Source: Staphylococcus aureus (lineage in GTDB: Bacteria > Bacillota > Bacilli > Staphylococcales > Staphylococcaceae). From it: a stretch of 64,000 nucleotides of DNA. The position numbers were made by a program, and so were the translations under genes. Shown here one piece after another: positions 1 to 8,798 of this stretch. Where the stretch lies: NCBI RefSeq assembly GCF_001027105.1, contig NZ_CP011526.1:1550001-1614000 (forward strand). Direction: 5' to 3'. A model generated the notes under the pieces. That model saw nothing but the letters and a program-made list of their open reading frames with translations. It searched no databases and was not told where the DNA came from. Every line of letters begins with the position of its first letter. Position 1 is the first letter of the stretch.

Positions 1-397
1 CTCCAATTTCACCACCAGAAACGCCCATACCAATAAAGTTGATTGCACTTTGTGCTAATGCTTTATTACGTCTGATAGTATCTTGATAGTTTGTATTACC
101 ACCATCAATTAAAATATCTCCATCATCTAATAAAGGTAACAAACTATCAATCGTTGCGTCCGTAGCTTTACCTGCTTGAACCATTAATAAAATTTTACGT
201 GGTTTTTCTAAAGAATTAACAAATTCTTCCAATGAATACGTTGGATGAATATTTTTCCCTTTTGATTCTTCAACCATTAAATCAGTTTTTTCACTTGAGC
301 GGTTAAATACAGATACACTATATCCGCGTGATTCAATATTCCAAGCTAGGTTTTTACCCATAACGGCTAAACCAATAACTCCAATTTGTTGTGTCAT
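1..397 (-). CDS. gnd: 6-phosphogluconate dehydrogenase, N-terminal part (cut by window edge)
   Basis: This is the start of the oxidative pentose phosphate enzyme that converts 6-phosphogluconate plus NADP+ to ribulose-5-phosphate, CO2 and NADPH in the cytosol. About 132 residues are visible; the full staphylococcal enzyme is near 468. The N-terminus begins [16 protein letters not shown], a Rossmann NADP-binding fold with the GxAxxG-type loop, followed by the NRS segment and the LIDGGNT and GVSGGE motifs typical of this family. The ATG at 395-397 follows a GAGGT Shine-Dalgarno. It lies 67 bp downstream of the M20 peptidase gene in the same direction. Identification is secure; the catalytic C-terminal domain is outside the window. 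Confidence 0.96.
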   Translation of the reverse strand, partial: MTQQIGVIGLAVMGKNLAWNIESRGYSVSVFNRSSEKTDLMVEESKGKNIHPTYSLEEFVNSLEKPRKILLMVQAGKATDATIDSLLPLLDDGDILIDGGNTNYQDTIRRNKALAQSAINFIGMGVSGGEIG

Positions 398-464
398 ATT
401 ACTTACCTCACTTGTTGATTTTTCATTAGTATTGTATCACAAAATAGACATACACTACACTAAA

Positions 465-1598
465 TCATTTCGAATGTCGCGCAACTATTTTGATTATTTC
501 TAACACTTGACTTGCAAGCAAGTTCAATGATTTAATCGGCATTCTCTCATTTGTTGTATGGATTTTTTCATAACCCACTCCTAAAATGACTGAAGGAATA
601 CCAAATGTATTAATAATACTGCCGTCTGAACCGCCACCAGAAATAATTGTATTTGCAGATAATCCTAAATTACGAGCACTTTCTTGTGCAATTTTAACAA
701 CCGCTTCATTATCATTAATTTTAAATCCTGGATAACTTTGCTCCACTGTAACTACTGCTTTCCCACCTAATTCTGATGCAGTAGTTTCAAACACATCAGT
801 CATATGTTTGACTTGTGTTTTTATTCTTTCTGGATCGTGAGAACGTGCCTCTGCTTCTAAAATGACTTCATCTGCAACAATATTCGTAGCTGAACCGCCA
901 TGAAACTTACCAATATTGGCAGTAGTTATTTCATCAACTTGTCCTAATTTCATTCGACTAATTGCTTTCGCCGCAATATTAATAGCACTAACACCCTCTT
1001 TTGGCGTACTTGCATGAGCCGTTTTGCCAAAAATTTTAGCTGAAATTAACATTTGCGTCGGTGCACCTACAACCGTAGTACCGACATCAGCACTTGCATC
1101 AATAGCATAACCAAAGTCCGCGTCCAACAACTCTGAATTTAATTCTTTAGCACCAATTAAACCTGATTCTTCTCCAACAGTAATCACAAATTGAATTTGT
1201 CCATGTGGGATTTGTTGTTCCTTTATCACTTGCAAAACTTCAAGCATCGCTGCTAATCCTGCTTTATCATCTGCACCTAGAATAGTCGTACCATCAGAGT
1301 ATATGTAGCCGTCATCTTTTACAATTGGCTTTACATTAATTGCGGGTACAACAGTATCCATATGGCTCGTCAAATATAATTTAGGTACTTCGCCTTCTTC
1401 GATAGTACTATTCATTGTACACACTAGATTATTGGCACCTAATTTAGGATGTTTAGCCGCTTCATCTTCTTTAACATCTAACCCTAATGCTATGAATTTT
1501 TCTTTTAAAATAGGTTGGATTGTTGATTCATTCCCTGTCTCAGAATCGATTTGTACAAGTTCAAAAAACGTATTAAGTAATCTTTGCTCATTAATCAT
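465..1598 (-). CDS. M20-family metallopeptidase, peptidase T-like
   Basis: The 377-residue product is a cytosolic di-zinc aminopeptidase of the M20 family, close to the PepT / PepT-like tripeptidase branch. The metal-site motifs are visible: SHMDTVVP near residue 75, the DGTTILGADDKAG segment near 105, and GEESGLIGA near 145 with the catalytic glutamate pair. A dimerisation domain lies in the middle, and a C-terminal SGGGSDGS stretch and a late His complete the site. The open frame extends upstream to 1712, but the ATG at 1598 has a good AAAGGGG ribosome site and starts at the point where family similarity begins. The natural substrate is not determinable from sequence; B. subtilis YqjE is the likely equivalent. 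Confidence 0.88.
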   Translation of the reverse strand: MINEQRLLNTFFELVQIDSETGNESTIQPILKEKFIALGLDVKEDEAAKHPKLGANNLVCTMNSTIEEGEVPKLYLTSHMDTVVPAINVKPIVKDDGYIYSDGTTILGADDKAGLAAMLEVLQVIKEQQIPHGQIQFVITVGEESGLIGAKELNSELLDADFGYAIDASADVGTTVVGAPTQMLISAKIFGKTAHASTPKEGVSAINIAAKAISRMKLGQVDEITTANIGKFHGGSATNIVADEVILEAEARSHDPERIKTQVKHMTDVFETTASELGGKAVVTVEQSYPGFKINDNEAVVKIAQESARNLGLSANTIISGGGSDGSIINTFGIPSVILGVGYEKIHTTNERMPIKSLNLLASQVLEIIKIVARHSK

Positions 1599-1947
1599 AA
1601 TGGAACCCCTTTTATCAAAATTTTCATGTACGCCAAACGGTAAAAATTGATGAAATAAAATGTTACAGTAATTGACGTTACACAGATTTATCAGGTTTGT
1701 AAATTGTGTCATATTATTTTCAATTTATTATATATAATTATTGTAACTCAAACTAAGCTTTGTCAAAAATATATTGATTGATTTTTCAAAGATATCGTAT
1801 AATGAGGAAAATGACATAAGCAAACTTACTCATGTTTTTTATTATATTCCTTTATGATGATTGCTAGTTATATCGTCTCAAGTTAAAAGTTTTATATCTT
1901 ATGTCGTAATTATTAATACAAAGGTTATTCATTTGGAGGCACACAAA
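1599..1947. other. Intergenic region between divergent M20 peptidase and Prli42-like genes
   Basis: This 349-bp gap separates divergent genes. It holds the peptidase ribosome site on the minus strand and a sigma-A-like promoter on the plus strand (1774-1803). From there a leader of about 137 nt runs to the miniprotein. Its ends contain short complementary blocks, GACATAAG near 1811 and CTTATGTC near 1898, which could fold the leader into a closed domain. I see no other open frame with a ribosome site. Confidence 0.5.
1774..1803 (+). promoter_or_regulatory. Putative sigma-A promoter of the Prli42-like gene
   Basis: The -35 TTGATT (1774-1779) and -10 TATAAT (1798-1803) are separated by 18 bp. 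Transcription would begin near 1810, leaving a long leader before the small gene. No other start-site evidence is available from sequence. Confidence 0.5.
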
Positions 1948-2040
1948 ATGCAAAATAAAGTTTTAAGAATTATCATTATCGTTATGCTTGTATCAGTTGT
2001 ATTAGCATTGTTATTAACGAGTATCATTCCAATTTTATAA
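1948..2040 (+). CDS. Prli42-like membrane miniprotein (30 aa)
   Basis: A 30-codon gene starts at ATG 1948 behind a strong GGAGG site (1935-1939) with about 8 nt spacing and ends with TAA at 2038-2040. The product begins MQNKVLRIII, a short basic N-terminus, followed by one hydrophobic helix of about 22 residues (I/V/L/S/T). This is the layout of Prli42, the conserved Firmicute miniprotein shown in Listeria to anchor the stressosome to the membrane, whose N-terminus is also of the NKKVxR type. The gene is too short for ordinary ORF calling. S. aureus has no RsbR-type stressosome, so if it is the orthologue its partner here must differ. The gene call rests on ribosome site and composition; the family name is from recall of the motif. 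Confidence 0.72.
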   Translation: MQNKVLRIIIIVMLVSVVLALLLTSIIPIL

Positions 2041-2077
2041 ACTATATCTCAACTACCTATACAAAATCATACAATTA

Positions 2078-2166
2078 AAAATCCATCCATTATAAACGCA
2101 TGTATTAATAAGTTATCGTATTGCAACGATTACTTTCAAACATGGGTCATACGGATGGATTATTTT
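2078..2166. terminator. Possible bidirectional terminator with long loop
   Basis: AATCCATCC near 2080 is complementary to GGATGGATT near 2152, followed by a T-run on the plus strand and, read on the minus strand, preceded by A residues. It sits between two convergent genes. The long interval between the arms makes the call tentative. Confidence 0.35.
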
Positions 2167-3147
2167 TTAAGCTACTTCACTATGCATTTTCAATGAACCA
2201 AATTGCGATTTGATTTGTAAATATTCTTCTAATTCATTTAATATTTGAATAATACTTGCTCTCGAGTTAAGCGCTTTGTGTGTTGTTGGCAATGGCAGTT
2301 CATCCAATTTCAAACGCGTCTCATACAAATTGTGTAAACGCATTGCTGTATAGTCATTACTATTCACATTTAGACCAATTTCTTTCAGCAGTGACGCAAC
2401 ATCATTTAAAAGCGGATCTTTATGACAGATACTTTCGATGAGCGGTTTCATTCTCATTAACAATTCCACTTGCTCTTCTCGCATATCAAAATAATGATAG
2501 TATGAATTTTCGTTTCTAACAAAATGATTTTTAACATCTCGGAACGCGATAGACTTCGCCTTTTTAATATTTAAAAGTAACACTTCAAATTCAATCGCAA
2601 TGGTATCTTCATATTTTTCACAAATATAACTATATTTACTAAAAATATCAGCAATTTGTTGCTCAATTTTACATTTGTATTCGTCTAGTTGTTTGTCTAA
2701 ACTTGGCATCATTAAATTCATTGTAAATGCAATGCTTAGTCCAATTAACAGTAATAATGTTTCATTAACAATTAAATGTGCATCAATTGATTTTGCATTA
2801 AAAACATGAAGTAATATAACGCAACTCGTAATGACACCTTCTTGTACTTTTAATACGACAGTTAATGGTATAAATAACAATACGATAATACCGAGTACAA
2901 TTGGACTCTGACCTAATAAACTAAATATTGCTGAACCTAAAAACAATACTAAAAAACATGATACTAATCTTGAAATAATCGCTTGTAGCGAATGTACTTT
3001 TGTATGTTTAATACATAATACGACTAATATGGCGCTTGAAGCATAATTATCTAAACCTAACAGCTTACTAATAATTACACCTAAAGTCATACCCACTGCT
3101 GTTTTTATTGTTCTAAATCCAATCTTGTAAGGATTTAACTTTAACAT
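2167..3147 (-). CDS. Aromatic acid exporter family (ArAE_1/DUF939, YqjA-like) membrane protein
   Basis: The 326-residue protein has an N-terminal membrane half of roughly six helices (residues 15-150, with GxxLGVIIS and hydrophobic blocks) and a cytosolic helical C-terminal half. This is the architecture of the ArAE_1 / FUSC-related family represented by B. subtilis YqjA. These proteins are thought to export aromatic or other acids, but no substrate has been shown for this branch. The ATG at 3147 has an AGAGG site. It lies 13 bp downstream of brxB and probably shares its transcript. Function beyond membrane transport-like is not inferable. Confidence 0.75.
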   Translation of the reverse strand: MLKLNPYKIGFRTIKTAVGMTLGVIISKLLGLDNYASSAILVVLCIKHTKVHSLQAIISRLVSCFLVLFLGSAIFSLLGQSPIVLGIIVLLFIPLTVVLKVQEGVITSCVILLHVFNAKSIDAHLIVNETLLLLIGLSIAFTMNLMMPSLDKQLDEYKCKIEQQIADIFSKYSYICEKYEDTIAIEFEVLLLNIKKAKSIAFRDVKNHFVRNENSYYHYFDMREEQVELLMRMKPLIESICHKDPLLNDVASLLKEIGLNVNSNDYTAMRLHNLYETRLKLDELPLPTTHKALNSRASIIQILNELEEYLQIKSQFGSLKMHSEVA

Positions 3148-3160
3148 GGGTTAGCGCCTC

Positions 3161-3598
3161 TTATCTTTCTTCACAATATTTATTGAATAATGTTTGTAAT
3201 TGATTAATTACGTTCATCACATCATGACCTTCGATTTGATGTCTTTCAATCATTTCTGTAATCTTTCCATCTTTTACTAATGCAAATGACGGACTTGAAG
3301 GCGCATAACCTTCGAAGTATTCACGCGCTCTTTGTGTCGCTTCTTTATCTTGTCCAGCAAATACTGTCACTAGACGATCAGGTAATACGTCATAATGTAA
3401 AGCATGTGATGCTGCTGGTCTTGCGATACCACCTGCACAACCACATACAGAATTGATCATAACTAGTGTTGTACCATCTTGTTTAAGAACTTTGTCAACA
3501 TCTTCTGCAGTAGTTAATTGCTCATATCCCGCAGATTCAATTTCATTCCTTGCTTGTTCTACAACACCGTTCATGTATAAATCGAAATTCATGTCCAT
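3161..3598 (-). CDS. brxB: Bacilliredoxin BrxB (YqiW/YphP family)
   Basis: A 145-residue thioredoxin-fold protein that removes bacillithiol from S-bacillithiolated proteins after oxidative stress. The diagnostic CGC active-site motif is visible as SVCGCAGG near residue 52, followed by the conserved ARPAA and the FAGQDKEAT segment, and PSSPSFAL in the C-terminal half. The open frame reaches a GTG at 3610, but the ATG at 3598 has an AGGTG site 9 nt upstream and gives the usual family length. A clear promoter lies 40-70 bp upstream. It sits upstream of the YqjA-like gene. The second paralogue expected in staphylococci (BrxA) is not in this window. Confidence 0.92.
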
Positions 3599-3637
3599 AA
3601 GTTCAATCACCTATCCCTTTATATTTAAACTATCCTC

Positions 3638-3666
3638 ATTCTACTAATTAATAACATATTGTTCAA
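3638..3666 (-). promoter_or_regulatory. Sigma-A promoter of brxB
   Basis: On the minus strand TTGAAC (3661-3666) and TAGAAT (3638-3643) are exactly 17 bp apart, about 40 bp before the chosen brxB start. This is the best promoter match in the gap between bkdB and brxB. Confidence 0.65.
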
Positions 3667-3880
3667 TAAACTAATCTGAATCACACCTATATTTAGACAC
3701 AATTTTAACAATATACCAAACATTATTGTGCTTAAAATCATGGTAACTAATTTGTTCACATGTTTTCATTAATATGTTTCAAGTATGATGTCTTATTTTG
3801 ACTTTACTGCAAAAATGCATTCAACCATGTTGATTATTGTTCTTTATCTTTTTTGAATATATTGCACATATTTTAGTGCC
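3667..3880. other. Gap downstream of the bkd operon and upstream of the brxB promoter
   Basis: The 350-bp gap between bkdB and brxB holds the brxB promoter at one end and the bkd terminator at the other. The AT-rich stretch between them shows no ribosome-site-led open frame, no repeat and no recognised operator. Confidence 0.4.
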
Positions 3881-3939
3881 AAAAAATAATACATCCATCG
3901 ACAAGAACAAGATAAAACAAGTTGTCGATAGATGCATCT
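3881..3939 (-). terminator. Intrinsic terminator of the bkd operon
   Basis: Read on the minus strand, CTATCGACAA pairs with TTGTCGATGG across a loop and is followed by a U-rich tail (complement of 3881-3893). It lies 10-60 bp after the bkdB stop codon. Confidence 0.8.
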
Positions 3940-3948
3940 ATGTTATCA

Positions 3949-5223
3949 CTAATATATATTTGTATTTTCTAAAGTATACTGTTCGATACGCTGTTTAATA
4001 TGATTCATAAATTTACCTGTTTGTAAACCATCTAAAATACGATGATCAATTGAAATACATAAATTAACCATGTTACGAATTGCAATCATATCATTAATTA
4101 CTACTGGCTTTTTAACGATTGATTCTACTTGTAAAATCGCTGCTTGTGGATGATTTATAATACCCATTGATGATACTGAACCAAATGTACCAGTATTATT
4201 TACCGTAAATGTACCGCCCTGCATATCTTCAGCTGTCAATTGCTTATTACGCGCTTTCGTTGCTAAAGTATTAATTTCTCTAGCTATACCTTTGATTGAC
4301 TTTTCGTCTGCATGCTTAATCACAGGTACGTATAATTTATTTTCATCAGCAACAGCAATTGAAATATTAATGTCTTTATGTAAGACAATTTCATTTCCTT
4401 GCCAGCTACTATTTAATAAAGGATATGCTTTTAAAGCATCTGCTACAGCTTTTACAAAGAAAGCAAAGAACGTTAGATTATATCCTTCTTTATTTTTAAA
4501 GCTGTTTTTATAATGATTTCTCGTATTCACAAGATTTGTAGCATCTACTTCAATCATCATCCATGCATGTGGAATCTCTGTTACACTATTAACCATATTT
4601 TGCGCAATTGCTTTACGCACACCATTTACTGGTATTGTGCTGTTTTCACTATTGTCTTCAGATGATTGGTTACTTGATGTATCTACTGATGTTGATTTTG
4701 TTTGAACTTGTTTGTCAGATTGAGCTGTGGTACCACCATTTTCAATAACTGACATTATATCCTTCTTAGTTACACGACCTTCAAATCCACTACCTACAAC
4801 TTGTGATAAATCAATGTCATGCTCTGAAGCGAGTTTAAATACAACAGGTGAAAAGCGACCATTATTACGTGGTTGATTTTGTTTAGCAGTAGATGTCTGT
4901 TCCACTGTTGCACTAGCTTTTTTAGTAGATTTCTGAGTATGCTCATCCACTTTTGCTTGTATCTCTTCAGTTGTTTCATTTGTCTTTTCATCAGCAGTTT
5001 CAATTTTACAGATAATTGTATCAATAGCTACTGTCTGCCCCGCTTCAACTAAAATTTCTGTAATTGTTCCTGATATCGTGGAAGGGACTTCAGCTGTCAC
5101 TTTATCTGTAATAACTTCACATAATGGTTCATATTCATCAATATGATCACCAACAGAAACTAACCATTGTTCAATGGTGCCTTCATGAACACTCTCACCT
5201 AACTTAGGCATTGTTATTTCCAT
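3949..5223 (-). CDS. bkdB: Branched-chain 2-oxoacid dehydrogenase E2 (lipoamide acyltransferase)
   Basis: E2 core of the branched-chain 2-oxoacid dehydrogenase, moving the acyl group from E1 via a lipoyl arm to CoA and so making the starter units for branched fatty acids. Three parts are visible in 424 residues: an N-terminal lipoyl domain with the lipoylated lysine in EVITDKVTAEV (near 42), a charged linker, a peripheral-subunit-binding domain near 125-160 (SPVVFKLASEHDIDL, GRVTKKDI), and the catalytic domain ending with HRILDG, the HxxxDG active site. It is last in the operon, 12 bp after the E1 beta gene, with an AGGGAGG site. Staphylococcal name is bmfBB. Confidence 0.95.
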   Translation of the reverse strand: MEITMPKLGESVHEGTIEQWLVSVGDHIDEYEPLCEVITDKVTAEVPSTISGTITEILVEAGQTVAIDTIICKIETADEKTNETTEEIQAKVDEHTQKSTKKASATVEQTSTAKQNQPRNNGRFSPVVFKLASEHDIDLSQVVGSGFEGRVTKKDIMSVIENGGTTAQSDKQVQTKSTSVDTSSNQSSEDNSENSTIPVNGVRKAIAQNMVNSVTEIPHAWMMIEVDATNLVNTRNHYKNSFKNKEGYNLTFFAFFVKAVADALKAYPLLNSSWQGNEIVLHKDINISIAVADENKLYVPVIKHADEKSIKGIAREINTLATKARNKQLTAEDMQGGTFTVNNTGTFGSVSSMGIINHPQAAILQVESIVKKPVVINDMIAIRNMVNLCISIDHRILDGLQTGKFMNHIKQRIEQYTLENTNIY

Positions 5224-5235
5224 GACTTTCCCTCC

Positions 5236-6219
5236 CTAGAATTCTGCTAATTCACGCATTTTATTTAAGATTTTTTCTGGATTCATCATAATTTCATTTT
5301 CTAATACAGGAGAAAATGGCATAGATGGTACATCTGGAGCAGCTAAACGCATGATTGGTGCATCTAAATCGAACAAGCAATGCTCTGCAATAATCGCTGA
5401 CACTTCTGACATAATACTACCTTCTAAATTATCTTCAGTTACAAGTAAAACTTTACCTGTATGTTTAGCACGATCAATAATTGTTTCTTTATCTAATGGA
5501 TAAACAGTTCGTAAATCAACGACTTCAACATTGATACCGTCTGCAGCTAAAATATCCGCTGCTTGTAAACAATAATTGACCATTAATCCATAACAAAATA
5601 CTGTTAAATCTTCACCTTCACGTTTCACATCTGCTTTTCCTAAAGGTACAGTGTAATATTCTTCTGGCACTTCTTCCTTTAAGAAACGATAAGCTTTTTT
5701 ATGCTCAAAGTACAATACTGGATCATTTGATTCGATAGATGATAATAAAAGCCCTTTAGCATCATACGGTGTGGAAGGAATAACAATTGTTAAACCTGGC
5801 GATGAAGCAAATATACTTTCAATACTTTGTGAATGATATAGTCCTCCGTGAACACCGCCACCAAATGGTGCACGAATCGTTAATGGGCATTGCCAATCAT
5901 TATTTGAACGATAACGCATTTTCGCAGCTTCACTAATAATTTGATTTGTCGCAGGTAAAATAAAATCTGCAAATTGAATTTCTGCAATTGGTCTTTTACC
6001 TACCATAGCTGCACCAATGGCAGTTCCAACAATATTTGACTCAGCTAATGGCGTATCGATAACTCTGTCTTCACCATATTTTTGTTGCAGTCCTTGAGTA
6101 GTACCAAATACGCCACCTTTTCTACCAACATCTTCACCAAGAATAAACACATCTTTATTTTGTTGTAATGCTAAGTCTTGTGCCTGGCGTATCGCCTCTA
6201 AATAAGATAATTTAGCCAT
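5236..6219 (-). CDS. bkdA2: Branched-chain 2-oxoacid dehydrogenase E1 beta subunit
   Basis: The 327-residue beta subunit pairs with the product of the next upstream gene to form the thiamine-diphosphate-dependent E1 decarboxylase. The transketolase-pyrimidine domain (LGEDVGRKGGVFGTT, IDTPLAESNIVG, GGGVHGGLYHSQS) and the C-terminal transketolase domain (TVFCYGLMV, VEVVDLRTVYPLD, VTEDN) are intact. Its ATG overlaps the E1 alpha stop by one base (TAATG), so the two subunits are translationally coupled in equal amounts, as expected of a heterotetramer. Confidence 0.95.
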   Translation of the reverse strand: MAKLSYLEAIRQAQDLALQQNKDVFILGEDVGRKGGVFGTTQGLQQKYGEDRVIDTPLAESNIVGTAIGAAMVGKRPIAEIQFADFILPATNQIISEAAKMRYRSNNDWQCPLTIRAPFGGGVHGGLYHSQSIESIFASSPGLTIVIPSTPYDAKGLLLSSIESNDPVLYFEHKKAYRFLKEEVPEEYYTVPLGKADVKREGEDLTVFCYGLMVNYCLQAADILAADGINVEVVDLRTVYPLDKETIIDRAKHTGKVLLVTEDNLEGSIMSEVSAIIAEHCLFDLDAPIMRLAAPDVPSMPFSPVLENEIMMNPEKILNKMRELAEF

Positions 6220-7211
6220 TAGTTAAGACTCCCTTCTTCGTACACAAATGCATAGGCTTCTTCGACACTTGGATATGGCGCGTCTTCAGCAGCCTTTGTC
6301 GCTTTATTGATGATGTCTTTATGCTCCGCTTCTATTTCTGCCAACCAAGCATCATCGATAATGCCAGCTGAAAGCAACTCTTTTTTGAACTTTTCATTGC
6401 AGTCTGCTTTTTTAAGCGTTTCACGCTCTTCTTTCGTACGATATTGGTCGTCATCATCTGATGAATGAGCTGTCATACGACTTGTTACTGCTTCAATCAA
6501 AGTTGAACCTTGACCAGAAATAGCTCGATCTCTTGCTTCTTTCATCGCTTTATACATTGCTAATGGATCATTACCATCTACTTGTTCACCATGTATACCG
6601 TAACCAAGTGCTCTATCCGATAATTTTTCAGCTGCGTATTGTAATGAATCAGGTACTGAAATTGCATATTTATTATTTATAATGACACATACAAAAGGAA
6701 GTTTGTGTACACCCGCGAAGTTTAAACCTTCATGGAAGTCACCTTGGTTTGAGCTACCTTCACCAACAGTTGCTGTTGCAATTTTCTTCTTACCATCCAT
6801 TTTTAAAGCTAAAGCAGCACCAACAGCATGGGGTATTTGAGTTGCTACCGGTGAACTTTGAGACAAAATATTCTTAGCTCTACTACTAAAGTGTGATGGC
6901 ATTTGTTTTCCACCAGAGTTAACATCGTCTTTCTTTCCAAACGCTGATAAAAACGTATCATACGCTGAGATACCCATATAAGTAACGAAAGCTAGATCTC
7001 TATAATAAGGCGCTGTAATATCACCTTCTTCTAATGCGTATGCCATCCCAATCTGAGTTGCTTCTTGTCCTTGACCACTTACAACAAATGGAATTTTACC
7101 TGCACGGTTCAATAACCACAGTCTTTCATCTATTTTTCTACCTAAATCCATCCATTTATATATTACTTTTAGGTCTTCTTCGCTAAGGCCTAATGATTTA
7201 TAATCAATCAT
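6219..7211 (-). CDS. bkdA1: Branched-chain 2-oxoacid dehydrogenase E1 alpha subunit
   Basis: The 330-residue alpha subunit binds thiamine diphosphate and starts oxidative decarboxylation of 2-oxo acids from Val, Leu and Ile. The ThDP motif is present (GEGSSNQGDFHEGLNFA near 150 through NNKYAIS), as is the phosphorylation-loop-like SRMTAHSSDDDDQYR segment near 245. The ATG at 7211 follows GGAGG. It lies 15 bp after the E3 gene. Staphylococcal annotation often uses bmfBAA. Confidence 0.95.
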   Translation of the reverse strand: MIDYKSLGLSEEDLKVIYKWMDLGRKIDERLWLLNRAGKIPFVVSGQGQEATQIGMAYALEEGDITAPYYRDLAFVTYMGISAYDTFLSAFGKKDDVNSGGKQMPSHFSSRAKNILSQSSPVATQIPHAVGAALALKMDGKKKIATATVGEGSSNQGDFHEGLNFAGVHKLPFVCVIINNKYAISVPDSLQYAAEKLSDRALGYGIHGEQVDGNDPLAMYKAMKEARDRAISGQGSTLIEAVTSRMTAHSSDDDDQYRTKEERETLKKADCNEKFKKELLSAGIIDDAWLAEIEAEHKDIINKATKAAEDAPYPSVEEAYAFVYEEGSLN

Positions 7212-7226
7212 GTTAAATCCTCCTAT

Positions 7227-8648
7227 TTATACGTGAATAGCTCTACTTTCTGCTTTCAATCCTAATTCCATCAACACTTCAGAGATGGAAGGATGTGCGT
7301 GTGTTGTTAGTCCTAATTCTAATGCCGAGCCATTCATGAACTGTAACAGTGATGCCTCATTAATCAATTCTGTTACATGTGGACCAATCATATTAATACC
7401 CACAATTTCTTCAGTTGATTGATCAATCACCATTTCGCTATACCCTTCGTTTGTGTCATGGCTATCAATCACTGCTTTACCAATTGCTTTAAATGGTACT
7501 TTAAAACTTTTAACTTTCATTCCCTCTGCCTTTGCTTGTTCAATGTTTAAACCGATAGAAGCAATTTCAGGTTGTGAATAAATACACTTAGGCATCATGT
7601 TATAGTTTACTGGGATTGGGTTCCCCTCAAACATATGATCAACAGCCACAACACCTTCTTTTGATCCAACATGTGCCAATTGTAATTTTCCTATACAATC
7701 ACCAGCTGCATAAATATGTTTATCTTCAGTTTGTTGAAATTCGTTCGTTAAAATATGTCCTGATGTTGAAAGTTTTATTTTAGTGTTGTTTAAACCAATA
7801 TCTGATGTGTTAGGTTTTCTACCAATCGATAGCAACACTTTATCTACTTTAATTATGTCTGAGGAAATTTCAAACGTAACACCATCTTCGTTAACATTTA
7901 TATCATTTTCAGAAAGTTTTATTCCCTCATAGAATTTAACACCACGTGCTGACAATGATTTTTTTAATAGTTGTGAAGCTTGTTTACTTTCAGTTGGTAA
8001 AATTCTTTCACCTGCTTCTATAACTGTTACGTCAACACCTAAATCTATCATCAATGATGCAAATTCCATTCCGATAACACCACCACCAATAATACCAATA
8101 CTTGATGGTAACGTCTTTAATGATAATATATCATCGCTAGATAAAATTTTATCATGATCAAATGATAAGAATGGCAACTCTGCAGGCGAAGAACCAGTTG
8201 CAATTAATACAAATTGGTTGGGTAATAAGTCTGATTCACCATCTTCATATTCGACAGAAATTGTGCCACTTTGAGGTGAAAATATAGATGTACCTAGAAT
8301 ACGTCCCGTGCCATTATAAATGTCAATGTGATTGTGTTGCATTAAATGCTTTACACCTTGATACATTTGATTAATAATGTCTTCTTTTCGTGCCAACATA
8401 TTTTCAAAATTAACATTAGCATCTTTGACATCAACGCCAAACATTGCTGCCTGTTTTACTGTTTGAAATACTTCAGCAGATTTAAGCAGCGATTTAGTAG
8501 GAATACAACCTTTATGGAGACAAGTACCTCCTAATAGTTGTCGTTCTACTATTGCCACTTTTTTACCTAATTGAGACGCACGTATCGCAGCAACATATCC
8601 TGCAGTACCTCCACCGAGAACGACTAAATCATATTGTTTCTCTGACAT
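7227..8648 (-). CDS. lpdA: Dihydrolipoamide dehydrogenase (E3) of the branched-chain complex
   Basis: FAD enzyme of 473 residues that reoxidises the lipoyl group of E2 using NAD+. The N-terminal FAD fold (GGGTAGYVAAIRA), the redox disulfide in GGTCLHKGCIPTKSLL (Cys near 43 and 48), a second NAD-binding GGGVIGMEF, the FAD motif IYAAGDC and the C-terminal His-Glu of the HAHPSISE segment are all present. It is first in the bkd operon, with an AGGAG site before ATG 8648. Unlike Bacillus, no ptb, buk or bcd gene precedes it. Another lpd for pyruvate dehydrogenase is expected elsewhere. Confidence 0.95.
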   Translation of the reverse strand: MSEKQYDLVVLGGGTAGYVAAIRASQLGKKVAIVERQLLGGTCLHKGCIPTKSLLKSAEVFQTVKQAAMFGVDVKDANVNFENMLARKEDIINQMYQGVKHLMQHNHIDIYNGTGRILGTSIFSPQSGTISVEYEDGESDLLPNQFVLIATGSSPAELPFLSFDHDKILSSDDILSLKTLPSSIGIIGGGVIGMEFASLMIDLGVDVTVIEAGERILPTESKQASQLLKKSLSARGVKFYEGIKLSENDINVNEDGVTFEISSDIIKVDKVLLSIGRKPNTSDIGLNNTKIKLSTSGHILTNEFQQTEDKHIYAAGDCIGKLQLAHVGSKEGVVAVDHMFEGNPIPVNYNMMPKCIYSQPEIASIGLNIEQAKAEGMKVKSFKVPFKAIGKAVIDSHDTNEGYSEMVIDQSTEEIVGINMIGPHVTELINEASLLQFMNGSALELGLTTHAHPSISEVLMELGLKAESRAIHV

Positions 8649-8798
8649 GTTCTTACTCCTAACTAATGATATATATCCATTGAAAATTTATTAATACATA
8701 GTTTTCATGTCCATTAATTACCTATTTTACATGATTGTCTATTTAGTTTGAATGCACATAAATAAATCCATAAATGAGTATTCAACACACTTTGGAAA

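Noticed and set aside
1599..1712. N-terminal extension of the M20 peptidase frame
   Set aside because: No ribosome site at the far start, and family similarity plus an AAAGGGG site start at ATG 1598.
4794..5024. Minus-strand alternative-frame ORF inside bkdB linker
   Set aside because: Arises from the low-complexity K/Q/T linker of E2 read in another frame.
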